A stretch of DNA of 32,329 bases from Streptomyces ipomoeae 91-03 (GTDB taxonomy: Bacteria > Actinomycetota > Actinomycetes > Streptomycetales > Streptomycetaceae): the NCBI RefSeq assembly GCF_000317595.1, contig NZ_AEJC01000376.1, positions 1-32,329 of the forward strand. The letters run 5' to 3'. This document shows, piece after piece, positions 8,547-16,213 of this stretch. Each line of letters starts with the position of its first letter. The stretch's first letter is position 1. Under the pieces are notes generated by a model. The model was not told the DNA's origin. It did not search any database and saw only the letters and a list, made by a program, of their open reading frames with translations. Made by a program: the position numbers and the translations under genes.

Positions 8547-9719
8547 TCAGCCGGTGATCCCGAGGCTGAGCGGGAAGCTGGGCCTGCTGCCCAGGAGGTG
8601 GGCGCCGGCGGACTGCAGGATCTTGTCCTGGGCCACCACGTGCTGGCACATCGTCATGGTGTCGCGGAGCCAGCGGTCGAGCGGGCTGGGCTTGTAGATC
8701 GCGGCGGTCTGCATCACGTCGTAGAGCCGCATCACGATGGAGCGGACGGTGCGGAAGGCGTGCAGTCGGGACAGGGGGAGCGCGGCGCGCTCGTCGGCGG
8801 TGAGGTCGTCGAGGGTGCCGCCCGCCTCCAGCACGTCCCACTGGCGCCGCATCGCGCCGTAGACCGCGCTGCGGGTGGCGTTGAAGTCGGCCTCGCACTC
8901 GGCCAGGGTGACCTGCACCCGCCAGTTGTCGGACCAGCCGGGCTTGGCCACCACCTTGGCGCGCACCCAGTCCAGCGCGGCGCGGGCGACGCCGAGCGGG
9001 ACGCCGGGCATGTTGCGCATGTGCACCTCGGGCTGGGCCAGCGGGCCCTCGCCGTTGCGGACGGCGCCGAAGGTGAGGGTGCGCTCCTCGGGGACGAACA
9101 CGTCGTGGATCGCGTAGTCGCAACTGCCGCTGCCGGCGAGGCCGGTGGTGTGCCAGGTGTCGATGATCTCGACGTCCTCCTGCGGCACCATCAGCAGGAT
9201 GGAGTCGTGCGAGCCGTCGACGAGGAAGGGTTCGCCGTCCTCGTAGATGAAGGCGCCGGAGATCACCCAGTCGGCGTGGGTGATGCCGCTGCCGAACTGC
9301 CACCTTCCGGTCAGACGGTATCCGCCGTCCACGCGTTCGGCACGACCGGTGGGGAAGAGCAGACCGGCGGTGGCCATGTCCAGCCGGGGGAACATCTCCT
9401 TGGCGACGGTCTCGTCGAGGAACGAGGCGTAGAGGCCGGAGTCCATCCCGATCATCGCGGCCCAGCCGGCCCCGGAGTCGCCGTAGGCCAGGGCCTCGAC
9501 CACCTCGGTCTGCTCGATCGAGGTCAGCTCCGGGCCGCCCCAGGCCTTGCTGAATCCCATCCGGAACGCGCCGGTCGCGCGGATCAGTTCGACGACGTCG
9601 GCGGGGAGGCGGCGGTTCTGCTCGATCTCCACCGCGCGTTCCCGCAGCTGCGGGGCGAGGGCCTTGGCGGCGGCGAGGATCTCGGCGGCGGTGTTGGGGA
9701 CCGCCTGGGTGTTCGTCAT
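8547..9719 (-). CDS. Group D flavin monooxygenase (acyl-CoA dehydrogenase fold)
   Basis: A 390-residue protein with the acyl-CoA dehydrogenase fold, but with features of two-component monooxygenases: GRWQFGSGITHADWV (about 135-150) and GLAGSGSCDYAIHDVFVPEERTL. Relatives include HsaA, DszC and the amino-sugar N-oxygenases. They use reduced flavin from a partner to hydroxylate an aromatic carbon or oxidise an amine. The partner reductase is the gene immediately upstream, one base away (TGACATG). The longer in-frame reading upstream overlaps the reductase and was rejected. Possible substrates are 3-hydroxyanthranilate or a hydrazine nitrogen. Which one is unknown. Confidence 0.85.
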   Translation of the reverse strand: MTNTQAVPNTAAEILAAAKALAPQLRERAVEIEQNRRLPADVVELIRATGAFRMGFSKAWGGPELTSIEQTEVVEALAYGDSGAGWAAMIGMDSGLYASFLDETVAKEMFPRLDMATAGLLFPTGRAERVDGGYRLTGRWQFGSGITHADWVISGAFIYEDGEPFLVDGSHDSILLMVPQEDVEIIDTWHTTGLAGSGSCDYAIHDVFVPEERTLTFGAVRNGEGPLAQPEVHMRNMPGVPLGVARAALDWVRAKVVAKPGWSDNWRVQVTLAECEADFNATRSAVYGAMRRQWDVLEAGGTLDDLTADERAALPLSRLHAFRTVRSIVMRLYDVMQTAAIYKPSPLDRWLRDTMTMCQHVVAQDKILQSAGAHLLGSRPSFPLSLGITG

Positions 9720-9720
9720 G

Positions 9721-10227
9721 TCAGGACTCCTTGGTGGTGGCGGTCGCCAGCTGGTGGAAGTTGCCGTGCAGGAAGAGCAGGGGAGGCTGCTGGTCGCGGT
9801 TGCCGGTGGAGACCACCTCACCGATGACCATCGTGTGGTCGCCGAGGTCGAAGCTGTCCCAGAGCACGCATTCGAGGCTGCACTGGGCGTCCAGCATCAG
9901 GGCTCCGGTGACCGGTCCGGGGGTGGCCGGGAGGGCGGCGACCGCCTCGGCGCGGGCGTCGCGGCCCTTGGCGAGCTGCCGGGCCAAGGGCTCGGCGTCG
10001 CTGTCCAGGATGGAGATCGCCCACTTCTTGGTGTCGAGCAGATCGCTCAGGAACTGGGAGTCGCGGTGCAGCGAGAGCGAGACCAGCGGCGGGTCGAGCG
10101 ACACGGAGGTCAGCGAGTTGAGCGTCACCGCGTCGTGGCGGCGGAGACTCTCACGGTCCGCGTAGGTCGCGGCGACACAGACACCGGTGGCGAAGTTGCG
10201 CATCGTGCCGCGCAGATCGGGTGACAT
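9721..10227 (-). CDS. Flavin reductase, partner of the monooxygenase
   Basis: A 168-residue HpaC-like flavin reductase domain protein. Hallmarks are the N-terminal TGVCVAAT, VTLNSLTSVSLDPPLVSLSL (flavin binding, about 33-53), and GDHTMVIGEV near the C-terminus. It supplies reduced FMN or FAD by using NAD(P)H. A GAGGAG site precedes the ATG at 10227. It directly precedes the group D monooxygenase with a one-base gap, the usual arrangement of a two-component system. Confidence 0.9.
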   Translation of the reverse strand: MSPDLRGTMRNFATGVCVAATYADRESLRRHDAVTLNSLTSVSLDPPLVSLSLHRDSQFLSDLLDTKKWAISILDSDAEPLARQLAKGRDARAEAVAALPATPGPVTGALMLDAQCSLECVLWDSFDLGDHTMVIGEVVSTGNRDQQPPLLFLHGNFHQLATATTKES

Positions 10228-10243
10228 GGCGTCTCCTCTTCGG

Positions 10244-11599
10244 CTAGATGGCCTGGTTGAAGGTGAAGACCCGCTCGGGGTCGTAGCGGTGCTTGATCTC
10301 GCGAAGCCGGTCGAGGTTGGGGCCGAAGTAGGCGGCCTGGGCCTCGGGCAGGTCGGGGTCGGCGAAGTTGACGTACGAGGCGTCCCGGGCGTGTTCGCCC
10401 ATCGCGGCGTGCAGTTCGGTGAGCCATTCGAGGTTGTCCCGGCGCACCCTCTCGGGGTCCTCGGTGGACCAGGACGTGTCCATCGAGATCAGGAAGAGCA
10501 CGTCCCGGTGGGGGAAGGCGGTCTCGGTGACGGGCACCCGGTTGATGGCGCCGCCCCAGGTGAACAGGGCGATGCCGGCCCCGTCGGGGTTGCCGCTGCC
10601 GGGCCACTTGCGCAGGGCGGTCAGGATGGTGTCGACGCCGGCCTCGGTGAGCGGTTCGGTGACCGTCCGGGTGCGGACCGCGAACGGGTCGCCCGATGTC
10701 TCGTGGCGCAGGTAGTCCTTGGCCTCCCAGTAGCTGCGGTCCTCGATGTCCGTCGTGGACGGTGAGCCGGTCTTCAGGGCGGGGGCGAGCAGTTCGCGCA
10801 ACTCCGAGGCCGGGCCCAGATGCTGGCCGATCACCGAGACGATCCCGTCGTCGTCCCCGGACCGGCTCACGCCGATCCGGGCGGCGAACCTGTCGGGTGC
10901 GTCCCGCATGATCCGCTGCATCACCGGCAGTACCGCCTCGGCGTCGTCCAGCGGCCACACCACGAGACAGGTGGAGCTGGCGACCGTCGGCCTGGCCTGG
11001 AAGGTGAAGGAGGTGTTGATCCCGAAGTTGCCGCCACCGCCGCCCTTGCAGGCCCAGAACAGGTCGGCGTGGTCGGTCTCGTTGCAGGTGACCAGCGTGC
11101 CGTCGGCGAGCACGACCTCCGTCTCCACGAGGGAGTCGCAGGTGAGCCCGAACGCCCGGGACACCGCGGCCACGCCGCCGCCGAGGGTGAGGCCACCGAT
11201 GCCGACCTCGTCCGAGTTGCCGAGCGGGACCGCCAGATCGTGGCGCTGGAGCTCGGCGTACAGCTCGCCGGAGACGGCCCCGCCGCCGACCGTGACCAGT
11301 TCCCGCTCGCGGTCCACCGTGACGGTGTTCAGACCGCGCAGGTCGAGCACCAGTCCCGTGGAGGCGGCCTGGCCGGCGTAGCTGTGGCCGCCGCCGCGGG
11401 CCACCACCGGCAGCCCCTGCTCCCGGGCCCAGGCGATGCCCCGGGCGACGTCCGCGACGCTCGCGACCGAGAGCACCCCGGCCGGGCGGACGTCCGCGTA
11501 GCGCTTGTTGAACGCGCTGCTGTTCTCCTCGAAGCCGGGCTCTCCCGGCAGCCGCACTGTTCCGTCGACCTGCTCGCGCAGGCCCTCCCAGTCGGTCAT
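10244..11599 (-). CDS. BBE-like FAD-linked oxidase (monocovalent type)
   Basis: A 451-residue oxidase with an N-terminal PCMH FAD domain and a C-terminal berberine-bridge domain (ending AAYFGPNLDRLREIKHRYDP and then VFTFNQAI). VARGGGHSYAG contains His72, the expected 8-alpha-histidyl FAD attachment site. The second attachment cysteine of bicovalent enzymes is absent: the region reads GNSDEVGIGGLTLGGG. It is therefore probably monocovalent. Family members oxidise alcohols, amines or C-C/C-N bonds with O2. Here it may oxidise a hydrazine to a hydrazone or azo group, or close a ring (inference). The ATG at 11599 overlaps the stop of the preceding small gene (ATGA). Confidence 0.88.
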   Translation of the reverse strand: MTDWEGLREQVDGTVRLPGEPGFEENSSAFNKRYADVRPAGVLSVASVADVARGIAWAREQGLPVVARGGGHSYAGQAASTGLVLDLRGLNTVTVDRERELVTVGGGAVSGELYAELQRHDLAVPLGNSDEVGIGGLTLGGGVAAVSRAFGLTCDSLVETEVVLADGTLVTCNETDHADLFWACKGGGGGNFGINTSFTFQARPTVASSTCLVVWPLDDAEAVLPVMQRIMRDAPDRFAARIGVSRSGDDDGIVSVIGQHLGPASELRELLAPALKTGSPSTTDIEDRSYWEAKDYLRHETSGDPFAVRTRTVTEPLTEAGVDTILTALRKWPGSGNPDGAGIALFTWGGAINRVPVTETAFPHRDVLFLISMDTSWSTEDPERVRRDNLEWLTELHAAMGEHARDASYVNFADPDLPEAQAAYFGPNLDRLREIKHRYDPERVFTFNQAI

Positions 11600-11940
11600 C
11601 CCGCTTCCTCCGGTTCCGTCACTTCCGCCAGGTACGAGACGCCGGTCTCGGAGCGCGGCGTGTACCGCTTCCACTCCTCGCGGAGCAGCAGCCCGAACTC
11701 GATGTCCTGTTCAGGGGTGTTGACGGTGCTTCCGGCGATGACGTCGCCGCCGTCCAGCACCATCGTGTAGGCGAGGCGGAGGGTGCCGTCCGGCTCGCAG
11801 ATCCCGTTGACGCTCCCCCGGCGGACCGGGCCACCGGCGAAGTCCGCCCACACCAGGTCGTCCTTCTGGTGGTACTGGGCCGTCACCCCGTCCGCTGCGG
11901 CCAGTTTGCGGAACTGGCGGCCGTTGTAGTCGATGCTCAT
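11596..11940 (-). CDS. Small conserved-looking protein of unknown function
   Basis: A 114-residue protein with no signal peptide or membrane segment. It begins MSIDYNGRQFRKL. The middle (YHQKDDLVWADFAGGPVRRG, then GTLRLAYTMVL) looks like alternating beta strands, suggesting a small beta-barrel. I recall similar actinobacterial proteins mis-named as N-acetylglutamate synthase, but no function. It overlaps both neighbours by four bases (ATGA at each end), so it is made stoichiometrically with the second ATP-grasp ligase and the BBE oxidase. A binding, chaperone or cyclase-like role is possible. None can be assigned. Confidence 0.75.
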   Translation of the reverse strand: MSIDYNGRQFRKLAAADGVTAQYHQKDDLVWADFAGGPVRRGSVNGICEPDGTLRLAYTMVLDGGDVIAGSTVNTPEQDIEFGLLLREEWKRYTPRSETGVSYLAEVTEPEEAG

Positions 11941-13235
11941 ACGTCCGCGTCCAGCAGTCCGGCCGGCATCTCCAGCCGCGCGGCCACGTCCTTGCGCTCC
12001 AGCGGCTCGGCGTCCAGCTCGACGGCCGCTATGGCGGTGTCGAGACGCTCCGCGCAGGTCCTGCGGTCCTCGCCGGTGCAGACCACGAAGGAGTGCCGGG
12101 CCAGGTATCCGCCGGGCGGGAGCCGCAGCTCGGTGCCCGGTTCGACCATCGGGGAGGCGGTCACCAGCCCCGGCAGGTCGGTCGGCACGCGTACCTCGCG
12201 GACGGTGGCGTCCTCGGTCGGGTAGCCGAAGCGGATGCCGGCGACCGCGTGCCGGGTGAAGGCGGTGTCCGGACGGTGTCCGGCGGCGACCTCCACCAGC
12301 AGTTCGCCGGGGTCGATGCCGGTGGCGATCCGGCCGAGGAAGGGGATCAGGTCCCCGCCGAGCCGGCCGTTGATCTCGATGATCACGGGGCCGTAGGTGG
12401 TGAGCTTGACCTCGGTGTGGGTCAGCCCGTTCTCCACGCCGAGTACTTCGTGCGCCTTGGTCAGGACGCCGATCAGTTCCTGGTCCTCCAGCAGCGGGTC
12501 GGCCGCGTCCACGACATGGCCCACCTCTTCGAAGTACGGGTAGTGACCGGTCTCCTTGCGTGCCACGAACATCGCCCGGTACTCGCCCTGGTGCACCACG
12601 CCGTCGACGCTGATCTCGGGACCGTCGGCGTAGCCCTCCACGATCGCCCCGCCCCGGTACGGTTCGTCACCGACCAGGCTGGCGTTCGAGGCGATCAGAT
12701 AGGCCTGGTCCAGCTGCGTCTCGTCCTCGGCGAGCACGACGCCCATCGAGGCGCCCAGCGCCCGTGGCTTGACGACCACCGGATACCCGACGCGGGCGGC
12801 CACCTCGCGGGCCTGCTCCAGTGTGTCGGTCAGCTCGAACCCGGGCTGGGGGAGCCCGGCGGCGGTGAGCATCGACCGGGTGCGGTGCTTGTCCCGGCAG
12901 CCCTCCACCCCGGCCAGGCCCAGGCCCGGCACTCCGAACTCGGCGGCCAGCTCGGCGGCCGGCATCACCAGCGGTTCGTCGTAGCAGAACAGCCCGACCA
13001 CGGTCCGGCGGCCCGCGATCTCCCTGGCGGCGGCGCGGAGTTCGTCGTGGTCGAACACGTTGACCACGGTGATCTCGTCGAAGTAGTCGTGCTGCCAGGT
13101 GGGCTTGAGGTTGTTGACCAGGACCAGCTTGAGGTCCAGCTCGGCCGCCCGCCGGGCGGCGGACTCGATCAGGTACTCGCGGTAGACACTGAGCCCGCTG
13201 CCGATCACCAGCAGCACGCGGTCGTCGGCCGTCAT
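11937..13235 (-). CDS. ATP-grasp carboxylate-amine ligase 2
   Basis: A 432-residue ATP-grasp ligase resembling L-amino-acid ligases. Residues 1-120 form the pre-ATP-grasp domain (RVLLVIGSGLSVYREYL). VVVKPRALGASMGVVLA (about 152-168) binds ATP, and HTEVKLTTYGPVIIEINGRLGGD (about 275-297) holds the metal-binding Glu and Asn. The start overlaps the upstream FAD oxidase stop (ATGA). It probably joins an amino acid to the hydrazine-bearing product or to another amine. It differs clearly from ligase 1, so two separate couplings are likely. Confidence 0.87.
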   Translation of the reverse strand: MTADDRVLLVIGSGLSVYREYLIESAARRAAELDLKLVLVNNLKPTWQHDYFDEITVVNVFDHDELRAAAREIAGRRTVVGLFCYDEPLVMPAAELAAEFGVPGLGLAGVEGCRDKHRTRSMLTAAGLPQPGFELTDTLEQAREVAARVGYPVVVKPRALGASMGVVLAEDETQLDQAYLIASNASLVGDEPYRGGAIVEGYADGPEISVDGVVHQGEYRAMFVARKETGHYPYFEEVGHVVDAADPLLEDQELIGVLTKAHEVLGVENGLTHTEVKLTTYGPVIIEINGRLGGDLIPFLGRIATGIDPGELLVEVAAGHRPDTAFTRHAVAGIRFGYPTEDATVREVRVPTDLPGLVTASPMVEPGTELRLPPGGYLARHSFVVCTGEDRRTCAERLDTAIAAVELDAEPLERKDVAARLEMPAGLLDADV

Positions 13236-14305
13236 ATCGTCTCCCCTTGGAAGTCAGTGGTGAGTGCTTCGAGAATCCGTTCGGCGACCAGCGGCGCGGT
13301 GCGGAAGCCGTCGCCTCCGCTGGCTGTCCGGGCCCAGGTGCTGGGGCCGATCCGGACCAGGTGGGCGGCGCCCGTCTCGGCGTCCACCAGGTAGTGGCAG
13401 CGCTTGACCGCGATCACGGTGTACCGGTCGGGCTCGGTCAGGAATCGCTCGGCCAGCACCTGCTCGGCCCATCGGCGCTCCTCCACGGGGGAGCCGGTGG
13501 TGACCGCGTCCGCCTCCCGGCAGACCGAGGCCGAGCTGACCTTGAGCAGCGTCCCGTCCCCCGGCGGCAGCAGCCAGGCCAGGCCCGAGGTGCCGATCCG
13601 GCCGATGCCCGGGGTGTTCTCCCAGGCCGAGGCCAGCTGCTCCGGCGGCTTGAGGTAGACCAGGGTCTGCCGGTGCAGCACCATCGGCAGGTCGACCAAC
13701 TCCTTCGACCAGGGGCCGGTGGCGACCAGGGTCAGATCGGCGTCCAGGAACTCCGCGTCGGGCAGATACACCCGTCCGGTCTCCGGATCCACCGCCTTGA
13801 CCTCCTGCCAGGGGCGGAGCGTCACGTTCGGCTGCTCGTTCAGCCAGCGGACGAGCACCTGGAGCGCGTGGTCGGCGAGCAGGACGCCGCCGTGGCGTTC
13901 CAGCACCCCGACCGAGTTCTCGGGGAACCGGACGTGGGGCACCGTGGCCGGGTCGATCAGGCTGACCGGGAGGTTGACGGCGGCTGCCGCCTCCATCACC
14001 TCGTCGACCTCGTCGGTCGACCAGGCGGTGATCATGCCGACCCGGCGGTAGAACTTGGAGCCGGTCAGGGCCTCCAGTGCCATCCAGCGGCGGTGTGCCA
14101 CCGCGATCCGCCGGGAGGCGGCCAGGTCGTGCGTGTCGAGCGCGCGGACGGCCCGGTGCTGGTCGAAGGAGGTGGAGTTGGGGTTCGGGATGGCGTCCCG
14201 GTCCAGTACGGTGACGTGGTGTCCGGCCAGGGCGCACCGCACCGCGGAGAGCAGTCCGGTCACTCCGGCGCCGACCACCAGCACGCGTTGTGCGTCGGTG
14301 GACAT
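13232..14305 (-). CDS. FAD-dependent amine oxidase (DAO family) of hydrazine cassette
   Basis: A 357-residue D-amino-acid-oxidase/glycine-oxidase fold enzyme. VLVVGAGVTGLLSAVRCALAG (about 8-28) is the FAD Rossmann motif, ending in an acidic residue (VTVLDRD) for the ribose. In known hydrazine pathways (s56-p1, triacsin) an FAD oxidoreductase cleaves the N-N-linked diamino acid conjugate, releasing a small hydrazino acid such as hydrazinoacetate. Its place one base after the tRNA-synthetase-like gene fits that role. Alternatives are oxidation of the hydrazine itself or of another secondary amine. Confidence 0.85.
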   Translation of the reverse strand: MSTDAQRVLVVGAGVTGLLSAVRCALAGHHVTVLDRDAIPNPNSTSFDQHRAVRALDTHDLAASRRIAVAHRRWMALEALTGSKFYRRVGMITAWSTDEVDEVMEAAAAVNLPVSLIDPATVPHVRFPENSVGVLERHGGVLLADHALQVLVRWLNEQPNVTLRPWQEVKAVDPETGRVYLPDAEFLDADLTLVATGPWSKELVDLPMVLHRQTLVYLKPPEQLASAWENTPGIGRIGTSGLAWLLPPGDGTLLKVSSASVCREADAVTTGSPVEERRWAEQVLAERFLTEPDRYTVIAVKRCHYLVDAETGAAHLVRIGPSTWARTASGGDGFRTAPLVAERILEALTTDFQGETI

Positions 14306-14306
14306 G

Positions 14307-15845
14307 TCACACCGCCCCGCCGTCCAGCCGTGGCAGTTCCCTCACCGTGATCTCGGTGGTCAGGTCACCACGGGTGAGCCGCGTGTCGACCCCGGCCCGC
14401 TCGGCGAGATCGATCAGGATCGGGGCGGCGTTGCGCAGCACCGTCTCCACCTGGTGGCAGAAGTCGCCCGCCTGCGCGTCGGTCACCTCCCAGCGGTCCA
14501 GCCGGCCCAGCTGCTCGGCCAGCGTCTCCGCCGTCCGTACGAGGCTGAAGGAGTCCAGCTCGTAGGAGGCGGCGAACCGCTCGGTGATCCGGTCGGCGGC
14601 CTCGCGGGAGGCGGCGGAGACCGGCAGGGTCTGCCCGGCCCACCGTCCGGCCTTGGCGGCCACCCGGTTCCACGGCTCGATCAGCCGGGCCCCGGTGACG
14701 GCGGCCAGCGCCGACCAGCCGAAGTTGGTGCGCTGGTTCTCCGGGCTGGTGGCGGCCAGGTGGTAGCGGCCCACGTCCCGTGGCAGCCGGTCCGCGAGTT
14801 CCTGCCCCCAGACCAGGTGGCCCCGGCTGGTGGAGAACTTCTGGTGCTCCAGTTCGTAGAACTCGTTGGTGACGAACCGTGCCGGCAGGGCGTAGCGGTC
14901 CTCCAGGGCGAGCAGCATGGCCGCCCCGGCGATGGCGAACGGGAAGGTGTTGTCGAAGCCGAGGAAGTAGACGGCCTCGGTCTCGGACTCCGGCCACCAG
15001 AGTTGGTCGTCGGAGGTCAGGACGTCGCCGCGTGCCTCGGCGGACACGGTGGTCGTATAGATGGACCAGGCCATCGTCTCGGCGTTGGGGTTGACGCACT
15101 GTCCGGGAACTTCGGGGAACGGGGCGGGGATGCCCCAGGAGATCGGGTAGGTGACGGGGAAGTCCGGCAGGGGGCGGGCGAGCATCTCCTCGACGGCCTG
15201 GGCCATGTGTGGCCGCAGCGCGGCGCCGCTGCTCGCGAAGTACTCCCGCAGCCGTTCCCGGTACTCCTCCAGTGGCAGCACCAGGACCGGGACCTCGCGC
15301 AGTTCCAGGGCCTCCTCGGGGTTCTCGGTGGAGCGGGGGTCGATCAGATCGCCGGCCGCCAGGGGGTGGCCGCAGCTCTCGCAGAGTCCGGCGCAGCCCT
15401 CCGCCAGGCAGTTCGGGCAGCCGCCCTTGACGAAGCCGTCCACCAGGTAGGTCCCGGTGCTGGGCGAGTAGGGGAAGAGGGTGGGCCGCAGGACCAGCTT
15501 TCCCTCGTCGTGGAGCCGGCTGACGAAGGTCAGCACCTGCTTGGTGAAGCGTTCCTCGTCCCGGGTGAAGCCGTCCACCGCGATGCCCATCGCGGCGAGT
15601 GTGGACTCGACCTTGGCTGTGGAGTCGGCGACCAGGGCCTGGGGCGTCGTGCCCAGGCGCCGGGCGGTGGTGACCACGAAGGTCGAGGTGTCCTGGGCGC
15701 CGGTACCGAAGACGGTCTCCCGTCCGGCGGCGCGCTGATAGCGGGTGAAGACGTCGGCGGCCAGGAACGGACCGGCCAGATGACCGAGATGCAGGTCGCC
15801 GTTGGCCGTCGGGGCGGGAGAGATCACCGCCGTGCGCTTGCTCAT
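14307..15845 (-). CDS. Methionyl-tRNA-synthetase-like hydrazine synthetase subunit
   Basis: A 512-residue class I synthetase core. The HIGH motif is HLGH (residues 19-22), the KMSKS counterpart is KFSTS (336-340), and a zinc knuckle has Cys143, 146, 155 and 158. The adenylation machinery therefore looks intact. In hydrazine synthetases such as Spb40 and Tri28, a MetRS-like domain activates an amino acid and a cupin domain rearranges its ester with an N-hydroxylysine-type partner to form the N-N bond. In the examples I recall the two domains are fused. Here the cupin is a separate gene overlapping this ATG (ATGA). A housekeeping MetRS is unlikely in this context, although a resistance copy is formally possible. 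Confidence 0.88.
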   Translation of the reverse strand: MSKRTAVISPAPTANGDLHLGHLAGPFLAADVFTRYQRAAGRETVFGTGAQDTSTFVVTTARRLGTTPQALVADSTAKVESTLAAMGIAVDGFTRDEERFTKQVLTFVSRLHDEGKLVLRPTLFPYSPSTGTYLVDGFVKGGCPNCLAEGCAGLCESCGHPLAAGDLIDPRSTENPEEALELREVPVLVLPLEEYRERLREYFASSGAALRPHMAQAVEEMLARPLPDFPVTYPISWGIPAPFPEVPGQCVNPNAETMAWSIYTTTVSAEARGDVLTSDDQLWWPESETEAVYFLGFDNTFPFAIAGAAMLLALEDRYALPARFVTNEFYELEHQKFSTSRGHLVWGQELADRLPRDVGRYHLAATSPENQRTNFGWSALAAVTGARLIEPWNRVAAKAGRWAGQTLPVSAASREAADRITERFAASYELDSFSLVRTAETLAEQLGRLDRWEVTDAQAGDFCHQVETVLRNAAPILIDLAERAGVDTRLTRGDLTTEITVRELPRLDGGAV

Positions 15846-16213
15846 ACTGGGGTCTCCTTCTGATGGCGGGTCAGGAAGACCTCCGACATGTCGGTGTCCC
15901 ACCAGATCCCGTAGTACTCGAAGTCCTCGGAGGAGGGGTTGACCACCTTGTGGGTGCAGCCCGGCGGCAGGTGGACGATGTCGCCGGCGGCGAACTCGTG
16001 CTCGACCCCGTCCACCACCAGGGCGGCGTTGCCGCTCATGGCGATGAAGATCTCGTACTCGTGGTGGCTGTGCGGGGTGGACTCCCCGCCGGCCCGGACG
16101 ACGCACCAGGCGCCCTCGAAGGGGGCGTTGAGCACGTCCCAGGGCCGCAGTCGTTCTCCTTCGATGCCGTAGGCGGGGGTCAGGTTGGCGCGGTCCAGAC
16201 GACGGATCTCCAT
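15842..16213 (-). CDS. Stand-alone cupin subunit of hydrazine synthetase
   Basis: A 123-residue single-domain cupin. The metal ligands are visible as His48, His50 and Glu54 in TPHSHHEYE and His88 in PPGCTHKVVNP. In hydrazine synthetases the zinc cupin binds the ester of an N-hydroxylated amine and an amino acid and promotes the rearrangement to the N-N product. The start overlaps the N-hydroxylase stop by one base (TGATG), and its own end overlaps the MetRS-like gene. All three steps are thus coupled in translation. Confidence 0.88.
   Translation of the reverse strand: MEIRRLDRANLTPAYGIEGERLRPWDVLNAPFEGAWCVVRAGGESTPHSHHEYEIFIAMSGNAALVVDGVEHEFAAGDIVHLPPGCTHKVVNPSSEDFEYYGIWWDTDMSEVFLTRHQKETPV

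Noticed and set aside
6094..9827. Very long antisense and alternative-frame ORFs, including over 1000 codons on each strand
   Set aside because: They are Arg/Pro/Gly-rich shadows of the ATP-grasp, DDAH-like and monooxygenase genes, with no recognisable domain.
14307..15845. Housekeeping methionyl-tRNA synthetase
   Set aside because: It is overlapped by a cupin gene and sits in a biosynthetic operon. Its core is short and matches the hydrazine synthetase context.
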